Shown piece after piece: positions 24,307 through 34,663 of a DNA stretch of 64,000 nucleotides. A program made the position numbers and the translations under genes. The notes beneath the pieces were generated by a model. The model was given only the letters and a program-made list of their open reading frames with translations. It was not told the DNA's origin and did not search any database. Within the stretch, counting starts at the first letter, position 1. Every line of letters starts with the position of its first letter. The stretch is from DASQMT01 sp963835735 (GTDB lineage: Bacteria; Actinomycetota; Thermoleophilia; Solirubrobacterales; Solirubrobacteraceae): the NCBI GenBank assembly GCA_963835735.1, contig CAWIGP010000002.1, forward strand, positions 124,001 through 188,000, given 5' to 3'.

Positions 24307-24345
24307 GCGCCCATCATGGCGAGGCGGGCGGTCGGCGCCCGCTTA

Positions 24346-24694
24346 CCACGGGGATTGAGGGGTGAGGATCGGCGGGGCCGAACTTCAACGGCGGCATTGA
24401 GGGGAGCGGGTTCGGCGTGGTCGTCTGCGACCAAAACGTCGATTTTCCGCGGCGCGCGAGCTCGGAGTCGACGTTTTGGGCGCTCTACGACCAAAACGTC
24501 GATCGCCAAGGTCGATCGGGGCGCGGATCGACGTTTTGGCCGCATAACGTCTAGATCCGTCACGACCTGCGGGCGGGATCGGCCGATGTGCGCCATGGGA
24601 CGCCGAACGTCGGTGAGTCCGGGCTATGGCCGGTGAAGACCGACGTTCGGCGTCGCGGCGCGGTCGATCCCGCTCCCTCAATGCCGCAGTTGAC
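24346..24694. repeat. Palindrome cluster B with inverted tags
   Basis: The 419-base gap between the DhaL-kinase gene and recG holds no gene. Left tags are CCACGGGGATTGAGGGG (24346-24362, partial) and TTCAACGGCGGCATTGAGGG (24384-24403); the right tag is inverted (24675-24694, reverse complement GTCAACTGCGGCATTGAGGG). Between them are three perfect palindromes: CCAAAACGTCGA (24431-24442) with its complement 24468-24479; CCAAAACGTCGATC (24491-24504) with 24526-24539; GACGCCGAACGTCGGT (24599-24614) with 24639-24654. The first two units are both exactly 49 bases long, share the arm but have different loops; the third shares the core AACGTCG and nests CCGG/CCGG. Confidence 0.85.
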
Positions 24695-24725
24695 GTGCGC
24701 CGGCACCACCGGCGACGCCAAAGAC

Positions 24726-26360
24726 TCACTCGGCGGCGATCAGCCACCAGTAGGCGGGCTGGCCGCCCCAGGAGTACTCGAGCTCGACGCCCGCCGGCGC
24801 GAGCGCGGAGACCGCCGCGCCGTCCAGCGGCGCGCCGGTGCCGGCGATCAGCGTGACCAGCTCGGCCTCGCGGCCCAGCTCGCCCAGCACGACCTCGAGC
24901 GTCTCGGCCGGCTCGCCCCACGCGACGATCCGCTCTTCGACGAACCCGACGGCGTCGCCGCGGTGGAAGCGCGCCGGGCGCGCCTCGGCGTCATCGCGCG
25001 CGGCCTCCGTGACCGCACCGGTGCGCACGGGCGCGAGCGCCTCGAGCATCGCCTGACCGTTGAACTCCGCGCCGCGCGCCGAGTCGAGCGCGACCGCCGC
25101 GGCCAGCCCGGCCTGCTGGGAGCGCGTCGGCACGACGACCACCCGCTTCTCCGACAGCTCGGCAGCCCGCTCGGCTGCCATCAGCACGTTCGGGGAGTTC
25201 GGCAGCACGACGACCTCTTCCGCCGGCACCTCGTGGATGCCGGCCAGCAGCTCGTACGTGGACGGGTTGAGCGTGCGGCCGCCGCGCAGCGGGGTCGCCC
25301 CGAGCGACGCGAACAGCTCCTCCATCCCCTCGCCGGCAGCGACCGCGACCACGCCGCACACCGACGTCGGCTCGGCGAGCCGCTCGGTGCGCTGCTGGAC
25401 CTGCTCGTGCATGTCGGCGACGTCGAGCCGCGACACTTTGCCGAGGTCGCCGAACAACCCGGTCGCGCGCTCGGGCTCGTCGGTGTGGACGTGGACCTTG
25501 AGCGTGCGCTGGTCGCCGACGACCAGCACGGAGTCGCCGATCGACTCGAGCGAGTCGACCCACGCCGACGGGTCCATGCCCTTCCCGGTGACGGCGAAGT
25601 TCGTGCAGTAGCGGTAAGTGGAGGACTCGTGCTGCGGGTGTGTAACGCGGGCCGGCACGTGGTGGTCGAGCTCGGGCGCCTCGGTGCCGCGCAGCGCACC
25701 CACGACGCCGGCGAGGATCACCGTCAGCCCGAAGCCGCCGGCGTCGACCACGCCCGCCTCACGCAGGATCGGCAGCAGATCGGGCCCGCGCCGGACCGAC
25801 TGCTGGCCCGCGTCGAGCGCGCGCTCGAGCACCTCGGCGATCAGCTCGTCCTGGTGCTCGACGTCGTCCTGTTGCAGCCGCGGCGCCTCCATATGCGCGA
25901 GCTCGGAGGCCACCCGGTGGGCCATTTCCCGCACGACCGTGAGGATCGTCCCTTCGGCCGGCTCGCGCACCGAGTCGTACGCGCGGTCGGCGGCGCGCGC
26001 CATCGCCGCGCCGATCAGCACCGGGTCGACGAGCTCGCCGGGGCGCGACGCCAGCTCCTCGGCGGCGCCGCGGATGAGCTGAGAGAGGATCACACCGGAG
26101 TTGCCGCGCGCTCCCAGCAGCGCGGCGCGCGCGACCGAATCGACGATCTCGTCGCGGTCGACCTCGTCGAGGCTGCCGTTGGCGGACAGCCGGTCGAGCT
26201 CGGTGAGCACGGCGCGCAGCGTGAGCGCCATGTTGTCGCCCGTGTCGCCGTCGGCGACCGGGAACACGTTGAGGTCGTTGACCTCCTGGCGGCGAGTCTC
26301 GAGCTCGGCCAGCGAGCGCCGCACGACGTTACGGAAGCGAATTAGGCTCGGATCGGCCAA
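24726..26360 (-). CDS. DhaL-domain kinase, YloV/FakA-like
   Basis: 544 residues. The N-terminal DhaL domain has NDLNVFPVADGDTGDNM (metal/ATP-binding Asp cluster), LLGARGNSGVILSQL and DAGGFGLTVILAG. A middle domain with STYRYCTNFAVTG and KVHVHTDEPERA and a C-terminal domain (NPSTYELLAGIHEVPAEEVV, LPNSPNVLMAAE) match FakA/YloV. In Firmicutes FakA phosphorylates fatty acids bound to FakB; no fakB is seen here. The start is TTG at 26360 (Met-Ala-Asp-Pro). It follows rpmB after 13 bases and precedes recG, the conserved actinobacterial order. Confidence 0.88.
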   Translation of the reverse strand: MADPSLIRFRNVVRRSLAELETRRQEVNDLNVFPVADGDTGDNMALTLRAVLTELDRLSANGSLDEVDRDEIVDSVARAALLGARGNSGVILSQLIRGAAEELASRPGELVDPVLIGAAMARAADRAYDSVREPAEGTILTVVREMAHRVASELAHMEAPRLQQDDVEHQDELIAEVLERALDAGQQSVRRGPDLLPILREAGVVDAGGFGLTVILAGVVGALRGTEAPELDHHVPARVTHPQHESSTYRYCTNFAVTGKGMDPSAWVDSLESIGDSVLVVGDQRTLKVHVHTDEPERATGLFGDLGKVSRLDVADMHEQVQQRTERLAEPTSVCGVVAVAAGEGMEELFASLGATPLRGGRTLNPSTYELLAGIHEVPAEEVVVLPNSPNVLMAAERAAELSEKRVVVVPTRSQQAGLAAAVALDSARGAEFNGQAMLEALAPVRTGAVTEAARDDAEARPARFHRGDAVGFVEERIVAWGEPAETLEVVLGELGREAELVTLIAGTGAPLDGAAVSALAPAGVELEYSWGGQPAYWWLIAAE

Positions 26361-26373
26361 GGTGGCCGCCGGG

Positions 26374-26562
26374 CTACGCCTTGGTGACCTTGCCCGCCTT
26401 CAGGCAGCGCGTGCAGACGTAGACGCGCTTCGGCGCCCCCGCCTCCGAGATGCGCACCTTCTGCAGGTTCGCATCGAAGCGCCGCTTGGTGGCGACCATG
26501 GAATGCGAGCGGCTCTGGCCGAAGGCCGGGCGCTTTCCGCACGAGTGACAGACACGGGCCAT
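26374..26562 (-). CDS. rpmB: Ribosomal protein bL28
   Basis: 62 residues beginning MARVCHSCGKRPAFG, with KRRFDANLQKVRI and YVCTRCLKAGKV. The CxxC pairs (CHSC, CTRC) mark the zinc-binding form. TATGCT lies ten bases upstream of the ATG (plus-strand AGCATA at 26573-26578), a good -10 for a very short leader. Co-transcribed with the DhaL-kinase gene downstream. Confidence 0.97.
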   Translation of the reverse strand: MARVCHSCGKRPAFGQSRSHSMVATKRRFDANLQKVRISEAGAPKRVYVCTRCLKAGKVTKA

Positions 26563-26607
26563 TGCGGCGGGGAGCATAGCGGCAGGGGCGGCGGCTACGG
26601 TGGATGG
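26563..26607. promoter_or_regulatory. Divergent promoter region rpmB / Ser-Thr kinase
   Basis: 45 bases between two divergent starts. On the minus strand TATGCT (26578-26573) is followed by ten bases and the rpmB ATG. On the plus strand TACGGT (26596-26601) is followed by GGATGG and the kinase GTG, six bases later. Both fit the TAnnnT -10 pattern, and the plus side leaves no room for a leader. Confidence 0.45.
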
Positions 26608-28116
<1,509 letters not shown>

Positions 28117-28168
28117 CCGTCCAATCGGCAGTCTTGTGGTGTTTCGGCCGTTGGTATGGCGATGCGCG

Positions 28169-28874
28169 ATGCCTGATCCGATCCCGCTCAGCGAGGCGCT
28201 GCCCGAACTGGCGCCGTTTCTGGGCGCGAGGGAGATGCCGCAGATCGATACCGCGTGGGTGCCGGCCGGACCGTTCCGGCCCGAGCGCATCGCGGGACGC
28301 CGTCGTCGTCCTGCTGAGCGGCATCGTCATCCGCACGACGCTGCTCGAGGACGGCGCCGCGTCCGAGCTGCACGGTCCCGGCGCGGTGCTGTCTCCGCCC
28401 GGCTCGGGACGACAGGATCAGCTCGGGCTGCCGGGCTGTCGGTTCCGCTTCGAGGCGCTTCAAGCGAGCCGCGTGGGAATCGTCGGTCCCGAGCTGCTGG
28501 CTGCCCTGGCCGAGCTGCCGGAGCTGATCGGTGCTCTGTTGGCCGGCCGCGGACGCCAGGACGCCGAGCGTGCGGCGATGCAGGCGATCGCCCGGCTGGT
28601 CGGGGTCGACCGGCGGCTGCTGGCGCTGTTCAGGCTGCTGGCGGCGCGCCACGGCCGCCCGTCGCCCGCCGGCATCGTGGTGCCGGTCGCGCTGCCCCAC
28701 CGGCTGCTCGCCGAGCTGGTCGGCGCGCGCCGGCCGACCGTCACGAGCGCGCTGCGCGACCTACGCGACGGCGGCCGGCTGCGCCGGCTCGATGACGGGT
28801 CGTGGCTGCTGCAGCAGCGCAGTGCGACCCGCAGCCGGCCCGGGGGCCGGTTCGAGCGGCGGCTCGGGTACTAG
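28169..28874 (+). CDS. Crp/Fnr-type regulator, apparent +1 frameshift
   Basis: The N-terminal frame (MPDPIPLSEALPELAPFLGA to PFRPERIAG) and the downstream frame (DAVVVLLSGIVIRTTLLEDG to the end) join into one ~234-residue protein if one G near 28295 (ATCGCGGGACGCC) is removed. The joined N-terminal half resembles a degenerate cyclic-nucleotide-binding beta barrel; the C-terminal half has a helix-turn-helix (LPHRLLAELVGARRPTVTSA, then LRDGGRLRRLDDGSWLL) like the Crp winged helix. No cAMP-contact Arg-Ser pair is evident. ATG 28169 or GTG 28136 may start it. Convergent with the sugar ABC ATPase gene, two bases apart. Confidence 0.7.
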
Positions 28875-28876
28875 CC

Positions 28877-29992
28877 TCACGGCGTCGCGCCGGCGGATGC
28901 CGGATGCAGCGCGGCGGTGGTCGACGCGACCCGCGCGCCGTCGGCGTCGAACAGGTGCACCGCACCCGTGATCTGGAGGCCGACGGCATCGCCGGGCCGG
29001 CCGTCGAACGGCGGCAGCATCTTCGACACGAGCGCCAGCGCCGTGCCCTGGTGCTCGAGCGCGAGGTGGACGAAGACCTCGGATCCGAGATCCTCGACCG
29101 TCCGGATCTGCGCGCGCAGGGGACCATCCCCGACCTCCAGCGCCTCCGGGCGGAAGCCGACCGTGATCGCGCCGGACGAGCCGGCGAGTGCCTCCTCGCC
29201 GGGCCGGTCGAGCGCGAGCTGGGAGCCGGCGAGCCGCCACGGCCGCTCGGCGCCGACGTCGATCAGGTTCATCGCCGGCGAGCCGATGAACCCGGCCACG
29301 AACAGGTTGTCGGGCTCGTGGTAGAGGCTCCGAGGGGTGTCGCACTGCTGGAGCACGCCGTCCCTGAGCACCGCGACCCGATGGCCCATCGTCATCGCCT
29401 CGACCTGGTCGTGTGTGACATATACGGTGGTCACGCCGAGCCGGGCCTGCAGCTCGACGACCTCGGTGCGCGTCTGCACGCGCAGCTTCGCGTCGAGGTT
29501 CGAGAGCGGCTCGTCCATGAGATAGACGGCCGGGCGCCTGACGATCGCACGCCCCATCGCGACGCGCTGGCGCTGTCCGCCCGAGAGCTGCCTGGGCCTG
29601 CGGTCGAGGTACGGCTCGAGATCGAGCACGCGCGCGGCCTCGCGCACGCGCTTGATGCGCTCCGCCTTGGGCACGCGCTGCTGCTTGAGCGCGAAGCCCA
29701 TGTTCTCCGCCACGCTCAGCTGCGGGTACAGGGCGTAGTTCTGGAACACCATCGCGATGTCGCGGTCGCGCGGGCGCACGTTGCTGACGTCCCGGTCGCC
29801 GATATGGATCGAGCCGGCGTCGAGCGGCTCGAGCCCGGCGAGCATCCGCAGCGCCGTCGACTTGCCCGACCCGGACGGTCCGACGAGCACGAGCAGCTCG
29901 CCGTCGCCGATCTCGAGGTCGAGGCTGTCGACGGCGGGCGACGACGTGCCCTCGTACGTCCGAGTGGCATGGTCGTATCGGACCGAGGTCAT
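28877..29992 (-). CDS. Sugar/polyol ABC transporter ATPase (MalK/UgpC type)
   Basis: 371 residues. Walker A GPSGSGKSTALRM, Q-loop VFQNYALYPQLSV, signature LSGGQRQRVAMGRAI, Walker B VYLMDEPLSNLDAKLR, switch YVTHDQVEAMTM, then the C-terminal regulatory OB domain (VGFRPEALEVGDG, GSEVFVHLALE). Last gene of the importer operon, 10 bases after the second permease. The MalK-type ATPase, two permeases and lipoprotein form a CUT1 carbohydrate importer; the divergent dehydrogenase points to a sugar alcohol. Confidence 0.93.
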   Translation of the reverse strand: MTSVRYDHATRTYEGTSSPAVDSLDLEIGDGELLVLVGPSGSGKSTALRMLAGLEPLDAGSIHIGDRDVSNVRPRDRDIAMVFQNYALYPQLSVAENMGFALKQQRVPKAERIKRVREAARVLDLEPYLDRRPRQLSGGQRQRVAMGRAIVRRPAVYLMDEPLSNLDAKLRVQTRTEVVELQARLGVTTVYVTHDQVEAMTMGHRVAVLRDGVLQQCDTPRSLYHEPDNLFVAGFIGSPAMNLIDVGAERPWRLAGSQLALDRPGEEALAGSSGAITVGFRPEALEVGDGPLRAQIRTVEDLGSEVFVHLALEHQGTALALVSKMLPPFDGRPGDAVGLQITGAVHLFDADGARVASTTAALHPASAGATP

Positions 29993-30002
29993 CCAGCGCT
30001 CC

Positions 30003-30842
30003 TCACTTGATCGCCCCCATCGCGAGGCCGCGGATCATGCGCTTCTGGGCGATCCAGCCGGCGAGCACGACGGGAATGCACGCGAGCACCGAGGCGGCCG
30101 ACAGCTTGGCCAGGAAATCGCCTCGCGTGCTGATGTTCGTCGTCACCCAGATCGGCACCGTCGAGCCCTCCACGGGGTTCAGCTGGACGGCGTAGAAGAA
30201 CTCGTTCCAGGCGAAGATGACGCACAGCAGGGCCGTCGCGGCGATGCCCGGTGCGGCCAGCGGCAGGATGATCGAGGTCAGCTGGCCGCGCAGGCCCGCG
30301 CCGTCGATCTCGGCGGCCTCGATCAGCTCGCGCGGGATCTCCCGGAAGAACGAGCGCAGCATCCACACCGCCAGCGGCAGGTTGATCCCCGTGTAGAGGA
30401 TGATCAGCGACAGGCGCGTGTTGAGCAGATCCAGGTTCCTGGCCAGGATCCAGATGGGGAGGATCGACGCCACGACCGGCAGGAACTTCGTCGAGATGAA
30501 GAAGAACAGGATGTCGCGCCACTGCGCGACCGGACGGAGGGCGAGCGCGTACGCCGCGGGGATCGCCAGCGTCAGCACGATGATCGTCGAGACGACGACG
30601 ACGACCGCGGAGTTGGTGAACGCCTCGCCGAACGACAGCAGGCCGGTGGTGCTCTCGGTGACGTCGCGGTAGCGATCGAGCGTGGGGTCGAACGACAGCT
30701 TCGGGCTCGTGTTCGCGTCCTGCTCGGTCTTGAACGAGTTGAGCACCATCCAGAAGACGGGGAAGAAGAAGATCAGCCCCAGCGCCCAGGCCAGCAGCCC
30801 GAAGATGCCGTTGACCAGGCGGCGCTCGCCGACGGTGCTCAC
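30003..30842 (-). CDS. Sugar ABC transporter permease (MalG type)
   Basis: 279 residues with six predicted membrane helices, including VNGIFGLLAWALGLIFFFPV at the N-terminus. The EAA loop, which contacts the ATPase, reads ELIEAAEIDGAGLRGQLTSI, then the C-terminal LPLAAPGIAATALLCVIFAW. The GTG start overlaps the first permease stop as GTGA. Second membrane subunit of the importer. Confidence 0.93.
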   Translation of the reverse strand: MSTVGERRLVNGIFGLLAWALGLIFFFPVFWMVLNSFKTEQDANTSPKLSFDPTLDRYRDVTESTTGLLSFGEAFTNSAVVVVVSTIIVLTLAIPAAYALALRPVAQWRDILFFFISTKFLPVVASILPIWILARNLDLLNTRLSLIILYTGINLPLAVWMLRSFFREIPRELIEAAEIDGAGLRGQLTSIILPLAAPGIAATALLCVIFAWNEFFYAVQLNPVEGSTVPIWVTTNISTRGDFLAKLSAASVLACIPVVLAGWIAQKRMIRGLAMGAIK

Positions 30843-31700
30843 GCGATCTCCTCGCCCTTCAGCAGGTTGGAGAGGACGCGCAGCGCGATCGTGGCGATCA
30901 CGATCGAGGCGAGCACCACGACGATGCTGTAAGACGACGCCAGGCCGAACTCCCAGCCGCCGCCGATCGATCGCTGGAAGACGTAGTACGGGACGTTGGT
31001 GGAGCCGGGCCCGCCGCCCGTCATGACCGCCACCAAGTCATACACCTGGAGCAGGTAGATCGTGCCGAGCAGGATGCCCAGCTCGAGGTAGGGCCGCAGG
31101 TGGCTGAGCGTGAGCTGCCGGAAGATGCCGAACGGCGTCGCCCCGTCGACCTTCGCGGCCTCCACGACGTCGTCCGGCATGCTCTGCAGCCCGGCGAGGA
31201 TGATCAGCATCATGAACGGCGTCCACTGCCAGATCAGCGTCGTCGCGATCGCCCACGTCGGGTAGCGGGAGACGAACTCCACCGGCTCGGCGCCGAACTG
31301 CTCGATCACCCAGTTGATGACGCCGTAGAGGCCGTGGAACATCTGGTTCTTCCAGACCAGCCCCACGACCACCGGCATCAGCAGGAACGGCGTGATCAGG
31401 AGCGTGCGCACCAGCCCGCGGCCGAAGAACTTGCGGTCGAGCAGGAGCGCGAACCCGAGGCCCAGCACGATCGAGCCCAGCACCGGGACCACGGTCAGCC
31501 GCACGCTCGTCCAGACCGCATCCCTGAAGAAGTGGTCGCGCAGGAGGTCGCCGTAGTTGTCGAGCCCGACGAACTCGCGCGGCGACGGAGGCACCACCTT
31601 CCAGTCCGTGAGGCTGTACCAGATGCTCATCACGAACGGCACCTGCGTCAGCAGGATCGTGAAGAGCAGCGCCGGCAGCAGCGGAAGCCACCGGCGCCAT
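30839..31700 (-). CDS. Sugar ABC transporter permease (MalF type), apparent +1 base near start
   Basis: About 285 residues. The EAA motif is DDVVEAAKVDGATPFGIFRQ, with typical helices (SIVLGLGFALLLDRKFFG, LLITPFLLMPVVVGLVWKN) and GGPGSTNVPYYVF. The first membrane helix WLPLLPALLFTILLTQVPF is in frame, but no ATG/GTG/TTG precedes it in that frame. ATG 31700 becomes the start if one base near 31691 (GCGCCGGTGG) is extra. The internal GTG at 31642 would remove half of helix 1. A GGGAGG purine run overlaps the stop of the substrate-binding gene 18 bases upstream of ATG 31700. Confidence 0.88.
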
Positions 31701-31718
31701 GACTCGGTCTGCGGAACG

Positions 31719-33095
31719 TCAGCCTCCCACCTGCGAGGCCACGTCCTGGCAGTTCGCCAGCGCGTCGTCGACCGACGACCGGCCGGCGATCACCGCCGAG
31801 AACTGCTGCGTGCACTGGTTGCCGACGTCCTGGAACTCCGGTATCCCGACGTACTGGACGCCCGGCAGGCCGGGCCGCTTGGTCGTGCCCGGGTCGTCGA
31901 TCGGCGCGTCGGACATCGCCTGCAGCGTCGGCTCGGCGAACGCCGCGGCCGCCTTCTTGTACTCGGGGATCTCGTAGGTCGAGTTGCGGGTGCCCGGCGG
32001 GATCGCCGCCCATCCGCCGGGGATCTTCGAGCCCGCCTCCTTGATGTAGTCGGGGCCGGTCGCCCAGGCGATGTACCTCCACGCGAGCTCCTGGTTGCTG
32101 GTCGATGCGGGGATCGCGAGCGCCCACGACCACAGCCAGCCCGATGCGTCGGTCTGCTCCACCGGGGCGGGCGCGTAGCCGTTCTTGCCCTTCACGGGAC
32201 TGTCATCCGCCTCCAGCAGGCCGGCCGCCACTGTGGCGTCGTACCACATGGCGACCCTGCCGTCCTTGTACTGCGACAGGCACTCGTTGAAGCTCGAGTT
32301 GGCGGCGTCCTTCTCGCCGGCGTCCTTGATCAGGTTCACGTAGAAGTCGAGCGCCTGCTTGAACTCCGGCTGGTCGACCTGCGCCTGGTCGACCGATCCG
32401 TCGGGCTTCGCCGACCACCACGTGCCACCGAAGGTGTTCACGACCGTCGTCAGTGCTGCGCCGAGGTCGCCCCAGCCGGGCTTGCCGCGCAGGCAGATGC
32501 CGGCCATGTCGGGCGAGTTGACCTTGCGGGCGATGTCGGCGACCTGCGTCCACGTCGGGCGCTCGGGCATCGTGACGCCGGCGTCCTTCAGAACGTCCTT
32601 GCGGTACATCAGGAACGACGACTCCGCGTAGAACGGCGCGGCGTACAGCTTGCCGTCCGCCGACAGGCCGTTCCGTACCGACGGAATCACGTCGTCGAGT
32701 TGGTACGCCGCGTCCCCGCTGGCCATCGGCGTGAGGTCGACGAGCGTGCCGCTCGACCCGAACTGCGGCGCCTCGTACATCCCGATCATCGCCACGTCGA
32801 ACTGGCGGCCGCCGGCCGCGACGTCGCGCGTGGTGACCTCGCGCAGGGTGCCCTCGTCGAGCACGGTGTAGTTGACCTTGACGCCGGACTCGGCGGTGAA
32901 CAGGGACGGCGTCAGGTCCGCGATGTCCTGCATCTGCGGGTTGTCGACGATCGCGACGTTGATCGAGCCGCCCTCGCTGCTCGAGGCCGGAGTCCCGCCC
33001 GAGTCGTCGTCGTCGTCGCCGCCGCAGCCGCCCGCGACCGCGCCGACGACGGCCAACAGGAATGCCACCGAACAAACACGCAGGCTCCCTCTCAT
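31719..33095 (-). CDS. Sugar/polyol ABC transporter substrate-binding lipoprotein
   Basis: 458 residues. Signal peptide SLRVCSVAFLLAVVGAVAGG followed by Cys and an Asp/Gly-rich linker indicates a lipoprotein anchored outside the membrane. The rest is a family-1 solute-binding fold: INVAIVDNPQMQDIADL, EVTTRDVAAGGRQFDVAMIG and KAAAAFAEPTLQAMSDAPI. ATG 33095 is preceded by a strong GGAGGAGAGG, one of the few clear Shine-Dalgarno sites in the window. First gene of the importer operon, divergent from the dehydrogenase gene. Confidence 0.93.
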   Translation of the reverse strand: MRGSLRVCSVAFLLAVVGAVAGGCGGDDDDDSGGTPASSSEGGSINVAIVDNPQMQDIADLTPSLFTAESGVKVNYTVLDEGTLREVTTRDVAAGGRQFDVAMIGMYEAPQFGSSGTLVDLTPMASGDAAYQLDDVIPSVRNGLSADGKLYAAPFYAESSFLMYRKDVLKDAGVTMPERPTWTQVADIARKVNSPDMAGICLRGKPGWGDLGAALTTVVNTFGGTWWSAKPDGSVDQAQVDQPEFKQALDFYVNLIKDAGEKDAANSSFNECLSQYKDGRVAMWYDATVAAGLLEADDSPVKGKNGYAPAPVEQTDASGWLWSWALAIPASTSNQELAWRYIAWATGPDYIKEAGSKIPGGWAAIPPGTRNSTYEIPEYKKAAAAFAEPTLQAMSDAPIDDPGTTKRPGLPGVQYVGIPEFQDVGNQCTQQFSAVIAGRSSVDDALANCQDVASQVGG

Positions 33096-33226
33096 CTGTT
33101 CCTCTCCTCCTGCGATCAACGCCGCTTACGCGTTGGTTTATGTGGAACTCGGGCCGAGGCTACAGGTTTTTCGCAGATATTCAAATGCTTGTGACCTTCG
33201 TCTGCGTGTGTTTAGATACTCGCCGG
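33096..33226. promoter_or_regulatory. Divergent control region of the polyol locus
   Basis: 131 bases, AT-richer than the surroundings. Minus strand: TTGAAT (complement of 33179-33184), 16 bases, then TAGCCT (complement of 33157-33162), a plausible promoter for the importer. Plus strand: GATACT (33215-33220) lies six bases before the dehydrogenase ATG, suggesting a leaderless transcript. CGCAGA (33172-33177) and TCTGCG (33201-33206) form an inverted pair between the two promoters and could be half-sites for the DeoR-type regulator encoded two genes downstream. Confidence 0.45.
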
Positions 33227-34663
33227 ATGGTCTGGTCATCGCCCATCAGCCTCGGCCAGGCGCACCTCGCCGAGATCGCGCGTCGCGGTGTCCCGATCCC
33301 CGCTTACGACCGCGGGAAACTCGCGCCGCGCATCGTGCACATCGGCGTCGGCGGCTTCCATCGCGCGCATCTCGCCGTGTACGCGCACGAGCTGGCGTCC
33401 GGCGGCGGAGACTGGGGCATCGTCGGGCTCGGGCTGCTGGAGCAGGACGCGCGGATGGCGGCCGCGCTGCGCGCCCAGGACCACCTGTACACGCTGATCG
33501 AGAGGGGACTCGGAGCGCCGTCCGTCGCGATCATCGGCTCGATCGTCGACTTCGTGCACGCACCCGGCGGCCATGACGCGGCGATCGCCGGGCTCGTCGG
33601 CTCGCCGGCCACGTCGATCCTCTCGCTCACGGTCACGGAGGGCGGCTACGGCGAGCAGCCCGGGACGTCGTTCGATCGCATCGCCGTCGCGCTGGCGGCC
33701 CGGCGCGAGCGCGGTGCCGGGCCGCTGACGATCCTCAGCTGCGACAACCTGCCGGGCAACGGCGACGCAGCGCGGCGCGCGACGCTCGCTGCCGCGGTGC
33801 GCGCCGACCCGATGCTGCCCGCGTGGGTCGAGGCGAACTGCTCGTTCCCGAACTCGATGGTCGATCGCATCACGCCGGTGACTGCCGACGCGGACCGCGA
33901 GTGGCTGCGCGACTCCGCCGGCGTCGACGACCGCTGGCCGGTCGTCGCCGAGCCGTTCCGGCAGTGGGTGATGGAGGACGACTTCGCGGGCGGCCGGCCG
34001 CCGTGGGAGCAGGCCGGCGCCCTCTTCACCGACCGCATCGAAGATTGGGAGCTCTACAAGCTGCGCCTGCTCAACGCCGGGCACTCGAGCATGGCGTACC
34101 TTTCAGCGCTGGCCGGCATCACGTTCGTCCACGAGGCGATGACGGTCCCGGCCATCCGGACGTTCATGGAAGAGCTCCTGCATCGCGAGGCAATGCCCAC
34201 GCTCGCCGAGATCCCCGGCCATCCGAGGGAGGAGTACATCGCGTCCGTCCTCGAGCGATTCGCGAACCCGGGCGTGCGCGACCAGATCGCACGCGTGTGC
34301 ATCGACGGCAGCGCGAAGTTCCCCGCGTTCCTGATCCCGACGATCGCACGCCAGCTCCAGGCCGGCGGGCCGATCGGGCGCGCCACGACGGCGCTGGCGG
34401 GCTGGGCGCGCTACCTCGCCGTCGTCGATCCGGCGGCGCAGTCGCCCGACTCCGACGCGGACGCGGCGCGGCGCCACGCCGCCGAGGCCGTTGGCGATCC
34501 GGTCGCGTTCCTGGAGTTCGAAGCCGTGTTCCCGCCCGCGCTGCGGGGTTCGCGCCGGTTCCGGGCGGAGTTCGCGGAGGCCTACCGCCGGATCGCCGAG
34601 AACGGCCCGATCGCGGCGATCGAGCCCGACCCGGCCCTCGAGCGCACCGGAGACACCCGCTGA
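33227..34663 (+). CDS. Mannitol-type polyol dehydrogenase
   Basis: 478 residues of the long-chain mannitol dehydrogenase family (mannitol to fructose, arabitol to xylulose or similar, with NAD). Rossmann segment RIVHIGVGGFHRAHLAVYAH, then SLTVTEGGYG, LSCDNLPGNG, CSFPNSMVDRITP and the catalytic lysine region YKLRLLNAGHSSMAYL. ATG 33227 sits six bases after GATACT; the frame is open upstream but has no better start. Its TGA overlaps the regulator ATG (TGATG). The exact polyol is not readable from sequence. Confidence 0.92.
   Translation: MVWSSPISLGQAHLAEIARRGVPIPAYDRGKLAPRIVHIGVGGFHRAHLAVYAHELASGGGDWGIVGLGLLEQDARMAAALRAQDHLYTLIERGLGAPSVAIIGSIVDFVHAPGGHDAAIAGLVGSPATSILSLTVTEGGYGEQPGTSFDRIAVALAARRERGAGPLTILSCDNLPGNGDAARRATLAAAVRADPMLPAWVEANCSFPNSMVDRITPVTADADREWLRDSAGVDDRWPVVAEPFRQWVMEDDFAGGRPPWEQAGALFTDRIEDWELYKLRLLNAGHSSMAYLSALAGITFVHEAMTVPAIRTFMEELLHREAMPTLAEIPGHPREEYIASVLERFANPGVRDQIARVCIDGSAKFPAFLIPTIARQLQAGGPIGRATTALAGWARYLAVVDPAAQSPDSDADAARRHAAEAVGDPVAFLEFEAVFPPALRGSRRFRAEFAEAYRRIAENGPIAAIEPDPALERTGDTR

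Noticed and set aside
24431..24539. CRISPR-like repeat-spacer array
   Set aside because: Only two units, each a palindrome with internal loop; no regular direct repeat-spacer series and no cas genes.
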